Below, one piece after another: positions 26,401-34,024 of a stretch of DNA of 64,000 nucleotides; position 1 is the first letter of the stretch, and each line of letters starts with the position of its first letter. Both the position numbers and the translations under genes were made by a program. Source of the DNA: Paucilactobacillus oligofermentans DSM 15707 = LMG 22743 (GTDB lineage Bacteria; Bacillota; Bacilli; Lactobacillales; Lactobacillaceae); assembly GCF_001434315.1 (NCBI RefSeq), contig NZ_AZFE01000031.1, positions 432,450 to 496,449 on the forward strand, read 5' to 3'. Below the pieces are notes generated by a model. The model was not told the DNA's origin and did no database searches. It was given only the letters and a program-made list of their open reading frames with translations.

Positions 26401-27557
26401 GCCACCCCTTTAATTTCACTTTGGACTGCTTTATAAAAATCTTCTTTAATGAACTGCTTGCTGTCTTTACCATTGATATATTGGTCATAGGCTACTTCCA
26501 ATTTATCCGCAGCCTTTTTATCAACTAACTTTTCAACGGCTTTCAACAATTGTAAGTGTGCTTTATGTGCTTCGTATTTTTCAACCATTGATTCAGATAA
26601 GCCTTGGCCTTCAGGAACAATCCCAGCCAAAGTGATTGAAGAATGAATCTCATTTACCAATTCCACCACATGAATAGCCGGATCATCGAGTTGAGCAATG
26701 ATCTCATCTAATGCATCATCAGAGCTTTCTGAATCCAGTGAAAATTTCCACATTGAATCATCACTCTCAGTATTTGTCAGAACATCAAATCTAGTATTCA
26801 AGCCTAAAATACCACTCAAAAATTGCTTTACAATCTTATTTTGCAATTTTTCAATAGTTTTAACTTCTGAGACCGTATAAATTAACTTCACTGCTTCACC
26901 TTGTCGATCAAATCGTGATTTAGTGCTATCTAGTAGTATTTTTTTGATTTCATCAATCTGATCAAGATTAAACTGTAATTCTAAGTCAGGATAAACACTT
27001 TTAAATTCTTCATTTAGTTCATTAAATTTAATTGCTAAATCTAAATTGCCACTTTTAAAAGTTTTTACGGGAGCATTGTTTAAAAAGTGACCGCGATACT
27101 TAACGATATGGTGAATTGCTAGATAAACTTCACGAATATCAAATTGCCGGTTTTCCGTCATTAGTGCCTGTCGTAAATGATAAATCGTCGGATATTCTGT
27201 GTAAAAATCTTTATCTGAAGTATCATCAAATAAGACACTCTCCGGATACTGTTTTTTAGTATCTTGAGGGACTAAATTAGATTGCTTTTGCCGAATAAAA
27301 AAAGCCTCGTCTTGCGGTAAAATATATGGTTCAAAGAAATCCTGGAGTAATCGCAAACGCCACTTCCGTCGATTCAAGCGCCGTCGGGTTGTCCGAAAGC
27401 CACGCCGGTCAGCCGCCGTTTGCCCTTCACTATAAATCCGCGTTCCATATCCATACTTACCCTTTGCGTGCATTAATTGATAATTATCATCCACTATCGC
27501 CCAGCCAATTGAACTCGTCCCAATATCCAAACCTATATTATAGTTTTTCGCAGCCAT
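23484..27557 (-). CDS. cas9: Type II-A CRISPR effector nuclease Cas9
   Basis: The protein has 1357 residues, close to SpCas9 (1368). RuvC-I: NIGLDIGTSSIGWAIVDD with Asp11. The Arg-rich bridge helix RRTRRRLNRRKWRLRLL lies at about 57-73. RuvC-II: IFIEFARE. The HNH motif YDVDHVLPQSF has His851. RuvC-III: HHAFDAY with His983 and Asp986. All nuclease residues are present, so it should be active. The C-terminal 250 residues are the PAM-interacting region; the PAM cannot be read from sequence. GGAGG precedes the ATG. It uses the tracrRNA at 23330-23478. Confidence 0.98.
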   Translation of the reverse strand: MAAKNYNIGLDIGTSSIGWAIVDDNYQLMHAKGKYGYGTRIYSEGQTAADRRGFRTTRRRLNRRKWRLRLLQDFFEPYILPQDEAFFIRQKQSNLVPQDTKKQYPESVLFDDTSDKDFYTEYPTIYHLRQALMTENRQFDIREVYLAIHHIVKYRGHFLNNAPVKTFKSGNLDLAIKFNELNEEFKSVYPDLELQFNLDQIDEIKKILLDSTKSRFDRQGEAVKLIYTVSEVKTIEKLQNKIVKQFLSGILGLNTRFDVLTNTESDDSMWKFSLDSESSDDALDEIIAQLDDPAIHVVELVNEIHSSITLAGIVPEGQGLSESMVEKYEAHKAHLQLLKAVEKLVDKKAADKLEVAYDQYINGKDSKQFIKEDFYKAVQSEIKGVAGDEVAEINQLIELDQFMPKQRTKENGAIPHQLHQHELDVIIENQSKYYDWLGEKVGNEYKLDKLVSFRVPYYVGPLVDTASKEKKDETRFAWMVRKNPESTEAITPWNFEDIVDKNASAENFIKRMTTKDKYLLNEDVLPKCSLLTQDFEVYNELNNIRVNGEKFTAEQKQLIHDELFTKHASVSIKQLKDFLVSELMYVRDNLKVEGLADEKKLMSSLSTQFDYQKIIPDQINDVKYREDIEQIIEWSTIFEDAAIFKTKLKEIDWLTDEQRNKLANKRYRGWGSLSKRLLACLVDENGQRIIDILRDSSDNFMMIVNRPEFKQAIFDENANLTETNSKKDMFEMIDNFYTSPQNKKAIRQVLLVVQDIQNAMGGVAPQKIFIEFAREDEVNGRRTNSRYSQIREMYSKVTDDVINKTVRGELEANKGSLNKEKLFLYFLQGGIDLYSGKTINIDNISSYDVDHVLPQSFIKDDSINNKVLVNAKGNRVKNDNVPMELFGAKMYPTWKRMVDTGIMSKAKFKNLTLNPDNVDKFKAEGFINRQLVETRQIIKLVAQILNDKLGDDTKIVSVKANLTHDMRVFFDFPKNRNVNNYHHAFDAYLSAFVGTYLYKRYPKLQPYFVYGEFKKMDKLKNMTSFDFLRDLKHTDKVVDKDTGEIIADKLAVITNMNKIYDFKKVLVTHEVHENSGAMYDQTLYPAKLDKSLGRKGAKQLIPKKDDMPTALYGGYTGSKDAFMSIVRLKKKDEVYYKVIGIPVRIADSVQHGKEVDVEALTQFIETKFTKENLNKKTGEITRKVEWFELVLPKVLFGQAVFDGGQPFMLGSSTYPHNLRELVLTKDSVKKIAGKESNKSYLDAYDEIMEAMNKYFPLYDTNKFREKVIEGRSKFIDLPDKDEYENNKLVQVGKSTIIDRMFIGLHANAARTDLKNIGITTPFGFMQQASGIKLTKDTVVLFQSSTGLFERKVALKDL

Positions 27558-27696
27558 AATTTTCCTCCAAATTTATATCATAATGTAATTATAATACTTA
27601 TGTTATCGGGGTTAAACGCTTTCATAAAAATATTTAATTTTACCTTTATGTCCCCATTTCCTGTACAATGAGCATAACTTAACAAGGAGTATCAAA

Positions 27697-28164
27697 ATGG
27701 AACCTTACTTTAATAAAATGACCCCCACTGGTTATGCTGAAATTGAAGCCGAAATCGAGCAACTTAAGCTAGTCCGTCCAGAAAAAATTCAAATTTTAGC
27801 GGCTGCACGGGCACTAGGTGACCTGTCAGAAAATGCTGAATATAGTTCCGCCAAACGAGATTTGCGTCGTTTAGAAGGCCGCTTGCGCTTTTTAAACAAG
27901 CAGCTTCAGTATGCCCAAGTCGTGACCCCATCCAATAATGACCTAGTTGAAATTGGTAAAACTATTACGGTTGAATTCTTAGATGATCACGAAACGGACA
28001 CTTACTTAGTTGTCGGTAAACAAGAGGCTAATATTACCGCAGGAAAAATGTCATTCAATTCGCCATTGGGATCAGCCGTCATTAACCACCAGGTGGGTGA
28101 CACCGTAAGTATTACTTCACCGGATTCAGAATATACCGTTAAAATTATTGCCGTTACATTTTAG
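27697..28164 (+). CDS. GreA/GreB-family transcription elongation factor
   Basis: The protein has 155 residues. The N-terminal coiled coil (MTPTGYAEIEAEIEQL to RLRFLNKQL) carries the acidic tip motif ARALGDLSENAEYSSAKRD, in which Asp/Glu activate RNA-polymerase transcript cleavage. A C-terminal FKBP-like domain ends in SPLGSAVINHQVGDTVSI. It lets stalled RNA polymerase cleave and restart. It may be a second Gre paralog, since GreA is usually encoded elsewhere. AAGGAG precedes the ATG; it probably forms a unit with the next gene 16 bases on. Confidence 0.9.
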   Translation: MEPYFNKMTPTGYAEIEAEIEQLKLVRPEKIQILAAARALGDLSENAEYSSAKRDLRRLEGRLRFLNKQLQYAQVVTPSNNDLVEIGKTITVEFLDDHETDTYLVVGKQEANITAGKMSFNSPLGSAVINHQVGDTVSITSPDSEYTVKIIAVTF

Positions 28165-28180
28165 ATTAGGAGATTGAATT

Positions 28181-28783
28181 TTGCTAACCACCATTATTAG
28201 TGCCCTCGTGATTTATTTTTCGACTGCTCTGGACTTAATCGTTATTTTGATGATGCTGTTCAATAAGTACCCATCAAAGGCGGACCATCGCCAAATCTTT
28301 ATTGGTCAATTCGTCGGCTCCGGATTATTAGTCTTGATTAGTTTGTTTTTTGCTTATGTACTGCACATGGTCCCTGACCAATGGATCTTAGGGATTTTAG
28401 GGATTATTCCCATTTACTTCGGTATCAAAGCTCTCATTTCAGATGAAGAAGAAGTCGAGACCGTTGAAACTAAATTAACTGGTAAATCGCTCAACAACTT
28501 AATTATTCCGGTAATTTTAATTACGTTTGCATCTTGTGGAGCGGATAATATTGGGTTATTTATTCCTTATTTCGTTACCCTGACGCTACCACAAACTAGC
28601 CTTGCCCTTGTTATTTTCATGCTCGGAATCCTTACAACTGGGTTACTCGGAAATAAACTTGCTAAAATCAAGTTGGTTGAAAACTTTCTGGATAAATTTG
28701 GTGACTGGATTATTGCCATCATCTATATCGGCCTTGGAATCATGATTATTTGGGAAAGTGGCACCATTCAACATTTTATTTAA
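28181..28783 (+). CDS. CadD-like cadmium resistance/LysE-type transporter
   Basis: The protein has 200 residues with about six membrane segments. The N-terminal FSTALDLIVILMMLFNKY and the GIIPIYFGIKAL segment, with ASCGADNIGLFIPYF, match the CadD family (LysE superfamily). CadD proteins confer modest cadmium resistance; other cations are possible. AGGAG at 28168-28172 fixes a TTG start at 28181. A terminator follows. Confidence 0.8.
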   Translation: MLTTIISALVIYFSTALDLIVILMMLFNKYPSKADHRQIFIGQFVGSGLLVLISLFFAYVLHMVPDQWILGILGIIPIYFGIKALISDEEEVETVETKLTGKSLNNLIIPVILITFASCGADNIGLFIPYFVTLTLPQTSLALVIFMLGILTTGLLGNKLAKIKLVENFLDKFGDWIIAIIYIGLGIMIIWESGTIQHFI

Positions 28784-28785
28784 AT

Positions 28786-28830
28786 CAAAAAGGCAATTCC
28801 AAGTTTAATTAACTTAGAATTGCCTTTTTA
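28786..28830. terminator. Bidirectional terminator
   Basis: AAAAAGGCAATTC pairs with GAATTGCCTTTTT; the inner AAGTT/AACTT extends the stem. It separates the cadD-like gene from the converging small gene. Confidence 0.85.
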
Positions 28831-28832
28831 AA

Positions 28833-29168
28833 TTATTTAATAATTGTAATTCGTTTGTAGCTCACAACCATCTTTGAATGATATTCATCCTTAATAGCTC
28901 GTGATAAATCTTCATTTTCCGCAAAATCAACTAAACAAGAGTTAGTATATTTGCGTGTAATTACGGCAGCAGCAGGTTCTTTCACTGCTTCGCTCGTAAA
29001 CGTTACTTGTTGTCCTAAGTCAAATTGAGCATTCACTTCATTTTCTTCATACAAAGATAAACGACTTGATTTGTCCCTTGGCTTTACTTTAGTTTCAGTA
29101 GCGGTCTTAGTTTCTACTGCTGGTTCTACTTTTGCTACTGGTTCTGCTGCTTTTTTATCTTCTGCCAT
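28833..29168 (-). CDS. DUF2187-like small protein with charged Ala/Lys/Glu-rich N-terminus
   Basis: The protein has 111 residues. The first 45 are low-complexity Ala/Lys/Glu/Thr. The C-terminal part, FDLGQQVTFTSEAVKEPAAA then YTNSCLVDF and YKRITII, resembles the small barrel of DUF2187 proteins. No function is known. GGAGG precedes two adjacent ATGs; 29168 has the better spacing (7). Confidence 0.55.
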   Translation of the reverse strand: MAEDKKAAEPVAKVEPAVETKTATETKVKPRDKSSRLSLYEENEVNAQFDLGQQVTFTSEAVKEPAAAVITRKYTNSCLVDFAENEDLSRAIKDEYHSKMVVSYKRITIIK

Positions 29169-29318
29169 CATTTGACCTCCAGGATCATCTAAAAGGGTTA
29201 ACTAGAATATTATACAGCAAATCGCAGACTTGTGCTAACTTATTAATTAACAACGCATTGTCTAATCAACTTAATCCATTTAATTTTCTCAAATAAAATT
29301 GATTGGTTATTTTAATAA

Positions 29319-31190
29319 TCAAGCGGCCTTCACAGTAATCTGTGATGAAGTTAGGTTCCAAGTAATTGTACTACCAAAACGTTGCCCTGCCATTAATTTA
29401 GCTTGATGATTGGCATTCAATATTAATTGTCCCGTGGTCACCCATGTTCCAGCATTTCCATCCTTTGAATCTAACAGATTATAACTTGTATTATTATCGG
29501 AAATCACCAACGAACGATTTCCCATAATATTGTTCATCTGTATCATCGACTCTGATGTCAGTTCCGCTTTTTCATTATCAATAAACTTGGTCATCTTGGC
29601 CGATAAACTCCAATCATCACTATCAACCCGTGAGTCCGTAATTGCTAAAATTGATCTAGCTTCCGGTTTTGTTTGCTTCATTCCAATCGTTCCATTATAA
29701 ATATCGGCTGCCGTTACATCACCAAAGTTAAAAGTTGGTACTTTATCTAGACTTAGATGCCCAACGGGTGCAGTAACTGAAAGTTGTGCCTTATTTGAAT
29801 TAATTGTGATATCTTGTGTATCTCCATTACCGGTTGGAATTGATGCCGTTAATACCGCCCGCATTACATACGGAGTACCTGCCTTCGTAGCGGCAGCTGC
29901 TTGTTTAATAAAACCACTCTTTTTAGTAAAAGTTAGTACATTATCCGCAGCAGTTAAATCAGTAACCTGCTGAATACTTCCCTGATAGTTACTAACGCCT
30001 TCACTATTTTTATTATTCAGATTGGTAAACGTATTACCATTATTATTACTATATTGCCACTGATACTTCCAGGAAACATTACTACCATCTTCTGGTGTTG
30101 TCACGTCACCTAAATCTGAAAGTCCTTGTGCATCAAGCGACCATGTACCACCATCATTAGTAGCCATTTCTTTCGCTACTAAGCCTCCCGCATATATATC
30201 TTTATAATCAACTAAATTCCCGGAAGTAGCGGTCTCAGTATTGGTGATTTGAGCTGAAATTTGTTTTTTAATTCCCGGGTTCGTTGTACTCGTATTGATA
30301 TCCATTGGTTGTGTCATAACATAGCTAGCATTTCGACCCTTTTTTTGATCCCACATAATTTTGTCAGCTAATGAACTATTCCATTCAATTAAACCAGTAG
30401 CATCATTGGGCGTTGTCATCGCTGTTCCGGTATAAGTAGCATTCTCAAAAACCACTTTGGGGGCAGTCATCGTGATTGAGGTTGCATCAATCGGACTAGG
30501 AACAACCACTACTTTAACCAATTTTGAAGTTTTATGTTTTGTTCCCAGGCCCAACAGTCCATGAACTGTCACATCATATTGAAAATAATAAGTTCCAACC
30601 GCTAAGTTAGTTGGTAGTTCCATTTTTGGATTTGTATTAGTCCAAAAGTGATCGCTAACTGTTGAATCAGTCGTTTTTATCCAGGTTTTATGATCACCTT
30701 GTAACGTCCATCTGGTTGGAGTTACTACCACATTACTCCCTAATACTAATAGTAACCAAGTTGATACTTTGAGTGATAAGTCAGCGACCGCCATCTTACT
30801 TCTTGAATCAGCCACTAAATATTGTTCTGATTGCGGTTGTACAATAATCCCAGGTATAATTGGCAAAATAATATGTAAGCCACTCCAGCTTGGGTTTTGA
30901 ACTCCATCTGCCGCAGTCGGTGCCAATGGGTTCGTATCATTTGCTTGTGTCATTTCCGTTGTGTCAGCCCTAGTTTGAACTTCATTCGAGCTTGCATCAC
31001 TAATAGCAGTATCATTAACACTTGATTCTGTTTTTGTAGTACTGCTATCACTATTAACTACTGATGAACTTTGACTGCTTACACTAGAATCACTAGTTTC
31101 TACTGCCAGCGTTCGACTTGGTACACTTGTAATGCTACTAAAGGTAAATAATCCGACCAATCCTAAACAAATCACTTTTTTTAGCTTCAT
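29319..31190 (-). CDS. WxL-domain surface protein, CscC-like paralog 1
   Basis: The protein has 623 residues. A signal peptide (about 1-30) is followed by a Ser/Thr-rich linker (about 32-90) and a large beta-rich region with the QPQSEQY block shared with two sister proteins. A C-terminal WxL domain (from about 478, LSLDKVPTFNFGDV) carries both WxL motifs, WSL in DDWSLSAKM and WNL in ITWNLTSS. WxL domains bind peptidoglycan non-covalently, so the protein is displayed on the cell wall. It belongs to the same subtype as the proteins at 34025 and 36250. It has its own promoter region. Confidence 0.88.
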   Translation of the reverse strand: MKLKKVICLGLVGLFTFSSITSVPSRTLAVETSDSSVSSQSSSVVNSDSSTTKTESSVNDTAISDASSNEVQTRADTTEMTQANDTNPLAPTAADGVQNPSWSGLHIILPIIPGIIVQPQSEQYLVADSRSKMAVADLSLKVSTWLLLVLGSNVVVTPTRWTLQGDHKTWIKTTDSTVSDHFWTNTNPKMELPTNLAVGTYYFQYDVTVHGLLGLGTKHKTSKLVKVVVVPSPIDATSITMTAPKVVFENATYTGTAMTTPNDATGLIEWNSSLADKIMWDQKKGRNASYVMTQPMDINTSTTNPGIKKQISAQITNTETATSGNLVDYKDIYAGGLVAKEMATNDGGTWSLDAQGLSDLGDVTTPEDGSNVSWKYQWQYSNNNGNTFTNLNNKNSEGVSNYQGSIQQVTDLTAADNVLTFTKKSGFIKQAAAATKAGTPYVMRAVLTASIPTGNGDTQDITINSNKAQLSVTAPVGHLSLDKVPTFNFGDVTAADIYNGTIGMKQTKPEARSILAITDSRVDSDDWSLSAKMTKFIDNEKAELTSESMIQMNNIMGNRSLVISDNNTSYNLLDSKDGNAGTWVTTGQLILNANHQAKLMAGQRFGSTITWNLTSSQITVKAA

Positions 31191-31474
31191 AACATCTCTT
31201 TTCCATATATTTTTTGATAGTAATGTCCATTAAAGCATTCCCACATCGTTAATCTAATTCCAATATCATTCATAATTGAATCCTACGAAAATCCGATAAT
31301 AATTAGTTATCCATGATTATTATGAACACTATTTGTATAATTAATTATCAACCAATAGCATTAGCTAATACCAATTTAATACAAATATTATTTATTAGAA
31401 TATATTCACATGGAATTAATTATATTTTTTATTAACGCTGACAGTTAAGTACCTTAACCTCTCTTACAATTCAA

Positions 31475-31527
31475 ATTGTACATGGATTGTTAGTGAAATT
31501 ACATAGCATAATTGTTTGCCATACACT
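31475..31527 (-). promoter_or_regulatory. Promoter with conserved WxL-gene element, paralog 1
   Basis: On the minus strand AGTGTATGGCAAACAATT lies 37 bases (GGCA to -10) upstream of TACAAT. There is no good -35, which suggests an activator. Confidence 0.5.
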
Positions 31528-31686
31528 TCTGTTAACTTTAATAAGTTTACAAAAAAGCCAGACTATTATTAGTGGTTTTATTAAATTTAATTATCACATG
31601 ATTAATATAATCATTATGATTAAAGTTATCATTTATATTGCTTTTGTTGATAAGTAAATTCATTTTTTGATTAAACATGGCTATAC

Positions 31687-31737
31687 AAAAACTCCCACAA
31701 TTGAATAAATTCAATTGTGGGAGTTTTATTTAAAATT
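31687..31737 (-). terminator. Terminator of WxL paralog 2
   Basis: AAAACTCCCACAATTGAAT and its exact complement form a perfect 19-bp stem with a 2-base centre, followed by T-rich sequence. Confidence 0.9.
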
Positions 31738-31757
31738 ACAATCTCAGTTCAATAACT

Positions 31758-33620
31758 CTATTCAGCTGTTTTAGTTGTCGGTGTATCACCAGTTAGCGTC
31801 CAAGTAATCGTACTACTAAAATGTTCACCATCAGTTAACTGTGTTTTGTGATTAGCATTTACAAATAATGCCCCCGTTATGGGCGTGGTTAATGACCCAC
31901 CTTTATCTCTAGTTAATGCCAGATTATCTTTATTATCATCGGTGACCTTCACAGGCGTTTCTCCACTAACCGAATTTAATATGCTAACTTTATTTTCAAG
32001 TTGGGTTCCACGATCAGACGTCATTTTAGTCATTTTTGCTGATAAGCTCCAAGATTGATCGACACGGGTATCAGTCACTGCCAAACTAGATGTCTTCGCG
32101 GTTTTATTATCTTGAGTTCCATTATAAATATCAGAGGATGTGATATTGTCGAAACTGTAAGAAGGTACTTGATCCAAGGTCAAACGACTAACAATCGGTG
32201 TGGCCTGCAATTCAGCTTTATTTGAAACGATCGTAATTTTAGTTTTAGCATTAGCTGGATCAATTTGGGTCGACATTGTTAACTGAGCTTGATAACTTTT
32301 TCCTGAATTAGTAGCTACAGCAGCTTTAGTCATAAATGAGCTATTTTTAGTAAACGTCAATGGTGATTGTGTATTTAAATTAGCAATGTTATCCACATCA
32401 CCTTCAACGTTAGTGACTCCGTCAGCTGATCCTGGCGTAGTAATTTCTTTACCACTGCCATCCGTAAACTTCCAAGCGTAATGCCACTTATTTGGCGAAG
32501 CCGTGGCAGTATCCAAATCAGATAACCCACCAACTGCCCAAGTTCCACCAGCATCAGCTGCTGCATTGTAAGCTGGCAAGCCACCAACATATAAAGATTT
32601 AGTCTTGGCTGCTAAGGTTCCAACCAGGACTTTATAATTAGCTTTAATTCCCGGAACTTTGGGATCAGTATTAACTTTTCCGGTATAATAACTATCTGGT
32701 GTATTCCCACTAGCTGTAGACGTTCCATTTCCTGCCCTAATTTTGGTTGCACGTGCACTAGACGGTGTAAACGTTAGTTTATCATTAGAACTACTAGCCG
32801 ACCAAACAGGCATATCCGTTGAGTTATTAGGTGTCAAAATTGCATTCGCTGCATAATCAACATCCGAATAAATAACTTTCGGCGTTCCATCACTATTATC
32901 AGTATTTGTGTCAACGTCTGTCGCTGAAACTGGCTTCGGCGTTACCACAACTTTAGCTAGATTAGAGTAATAACTAGTCCCAGCTTCTGTAAACATAAAT
33001 TGGTAATAATAAGCTCCTTCTGTGAGTGATGAAATACTGTAATCATTCACATCTAAAAAGCCAAACAGGCCTAACAAACCAGAGGCTCTAACAGTCGGCT
33101 GGTTGCCATCTTTTACCCAAGTGTTTAATTTAGCATCCCAATGCCACCGTGCAACACTTAAAGTCTGATACAAGGGATGAATTCCAGTCTCAATTCGCAT
33201 ACCAGAAAATTTTGCTTTTGAAATATTAGCGACAGGAATATATTGTTCCGAAGGTGGTTGAATACTAAAACCCTTTCTAAAAATCGTCAATAAAAAGCTC
33301 CATGAATCCTTAGATGGTGTATTCGCACCAGATGGAGTTCCAACAGGATCCGAATCAGCTTGCGAGCCTACAGTTGCAGCTCTAGATTGCGCAGTCACAG
33401 AATTATCAGCGGTTTTTGAATCACTAATTGCACTCGAAGAAATTGAACTAGTAGTACTTGAATCTGAATCACTACTCGTTTGGTTAGACACAGATGAACT
33501 TTGACTGCCAGAACTTGAACTAGCAGTTTCGGCTGCTAAAATTGGCATTGATAAACTAGTAAAACTCCCCAAAGTTAATATAGCTATTAAGACCAAATAA
33601 ACCATTTTTTTTAATTTCAT
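31758..33620 (-). CDS. WxL-domain surface protein, CscC-like paralog 2
   Basis: The protein has 620 residues: signal peptide, Ser-rich linker to about residue 85, then a second subtype of N-terminal region (DPVGTPS, SWSFLLTIFRKGF) shared with the protein at 38682. The middle part carries YVGGLPAYNAAADAGGTW. The C-terminal WxL domain begins near residue 478 (LTLDQVPSYSFDNI) with motifs WSL and WTL (ITWTLTGDTP). It is predicted to be secreted and wall-bound, with ligand unknown. A strong SD, GGGGGGAGGAG, precedes the ATG. Confidence 0.88.
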   Translation of the reverse strand: MKLKKMVYLVLIAILTLGSFTSLSMPILAAETASSSSGSQSSSVSNQTSSDSDSSTTSSISSSAISDSKTADNSVTAQSRAATVGSQADSDPVGTPSGANTPSKDSWSFLLTIFRKGFSIQPPSEQYIPVANISKAKFSGMRIETGIHPLYQTLSVARWHWDAKLNTWVKDGNQPTVRASGLLGLFGFLDVNDYSISSLTEGAYYYQFMFTEAGTSYYSNLAKVVVTPKPVSATDVDTNTDNSDGTPKVIYSDVDYAANAILTPNNSTDMPVWSASSSNDKLTFTPSSARATKIRAGNGTSTASGNTPDSYYTGKVNTDPKVPGIKANYKVLVGTLAAKTKSLYVGGLPAYNAAADAGGTWAVGGLSDLDTATASPNKWHYAWKFTDGSGKEITTPGSADGVTNVEGDVDNIANLNTQSPLTFTKNSSFMTKAAVATNSGKSYQAQLTMSTQIDPANAKTKITIVSNKAELQATPIVSRLTLDQVPSYSFDNITSSDIYNGTQDNKTAKTSSLAVTDTRVDQSWSLSAKMTKMTSDRGTQLENKVSILNSVSGETPVKVTDDNKDNLALTRDKGGSLTTPITGALFVNANHKTQLTDGEHFSSTITWTLTGDTPTTKTAE

Positions 33621-33710
33621 AATTCTCCTCCCCCCGTTTTAAATCGTAATACATATTTTTATCTATCATTCATTCAATAATTAATCACATAATAAGTTAT
33701 ATCCAGTTAA

Positions 33711-33757
33711 ATTATACTATGATGCTATTTTTTTAAGCAAACTAACTGCCTACACTA
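33711..33757 (-). promoter_or_regulatory. Promoter with conserved WxL-gene element, paralog 2
   Basis: On the minus strand AGTGTAGGCAGTTAGTT, TTGCTT (-35), 18 bases, TATAAT (33716-33711). The element is the most divergent of the four. Confidence 0.5.
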
Positions 33758-33970
33758 TATTCCATTATAAAAACTACTACTAAAAATTTTTAAGCCCTCA
33801 TGTAATATAAATTATACAGGTAAAGCTCTTAAAGCTAAACAATATAAGTGTTTACTTACTAAGAATAGGTAAAACCGTGAGTATAATAGTATATTAAATT
33901 CACTTAGGTATCCGCAATACTTATTTTAAATTATTAATTAACGATATTTTATCTAATATTATTTTAAGCA

Positions 33971-34013
33971 TAAAACCCGATTAATTAGAAAAATCTAATT
34001 AATCGGGTTTTAT
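33971..34013 (-). terminator. Terminator of WxL paralog 3
   Basis: AAAACCCGATTAATTAGA pairs perfectly with its complement around four A, with T-rich flank. Confidence 0.9.
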
Positions 34014-34024
34014 TAAACCATTTT

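Larger units (their letters stand above)
31191..31757 (-). other. Long promoter region of WxL paralog 1
   Basis: No gene is seen. It contains, on the minus strand, a conserved element (31510-31527) and TACAAT (31480-31475). The remaining roughly 290 bases before the start are AT-rich and could form a long leader. The terminator of the next gene lies at 31687-31737. Confidence 0.5.
33621..34024 (-). other. Promoter region of WxL paralog 2
   Basis: No gene is seen. It holds the promoter and conserved element at 33711-33757 and the terminator of the next gene at 33971-34013. The rest is AT-rich. Confidence 0.5.
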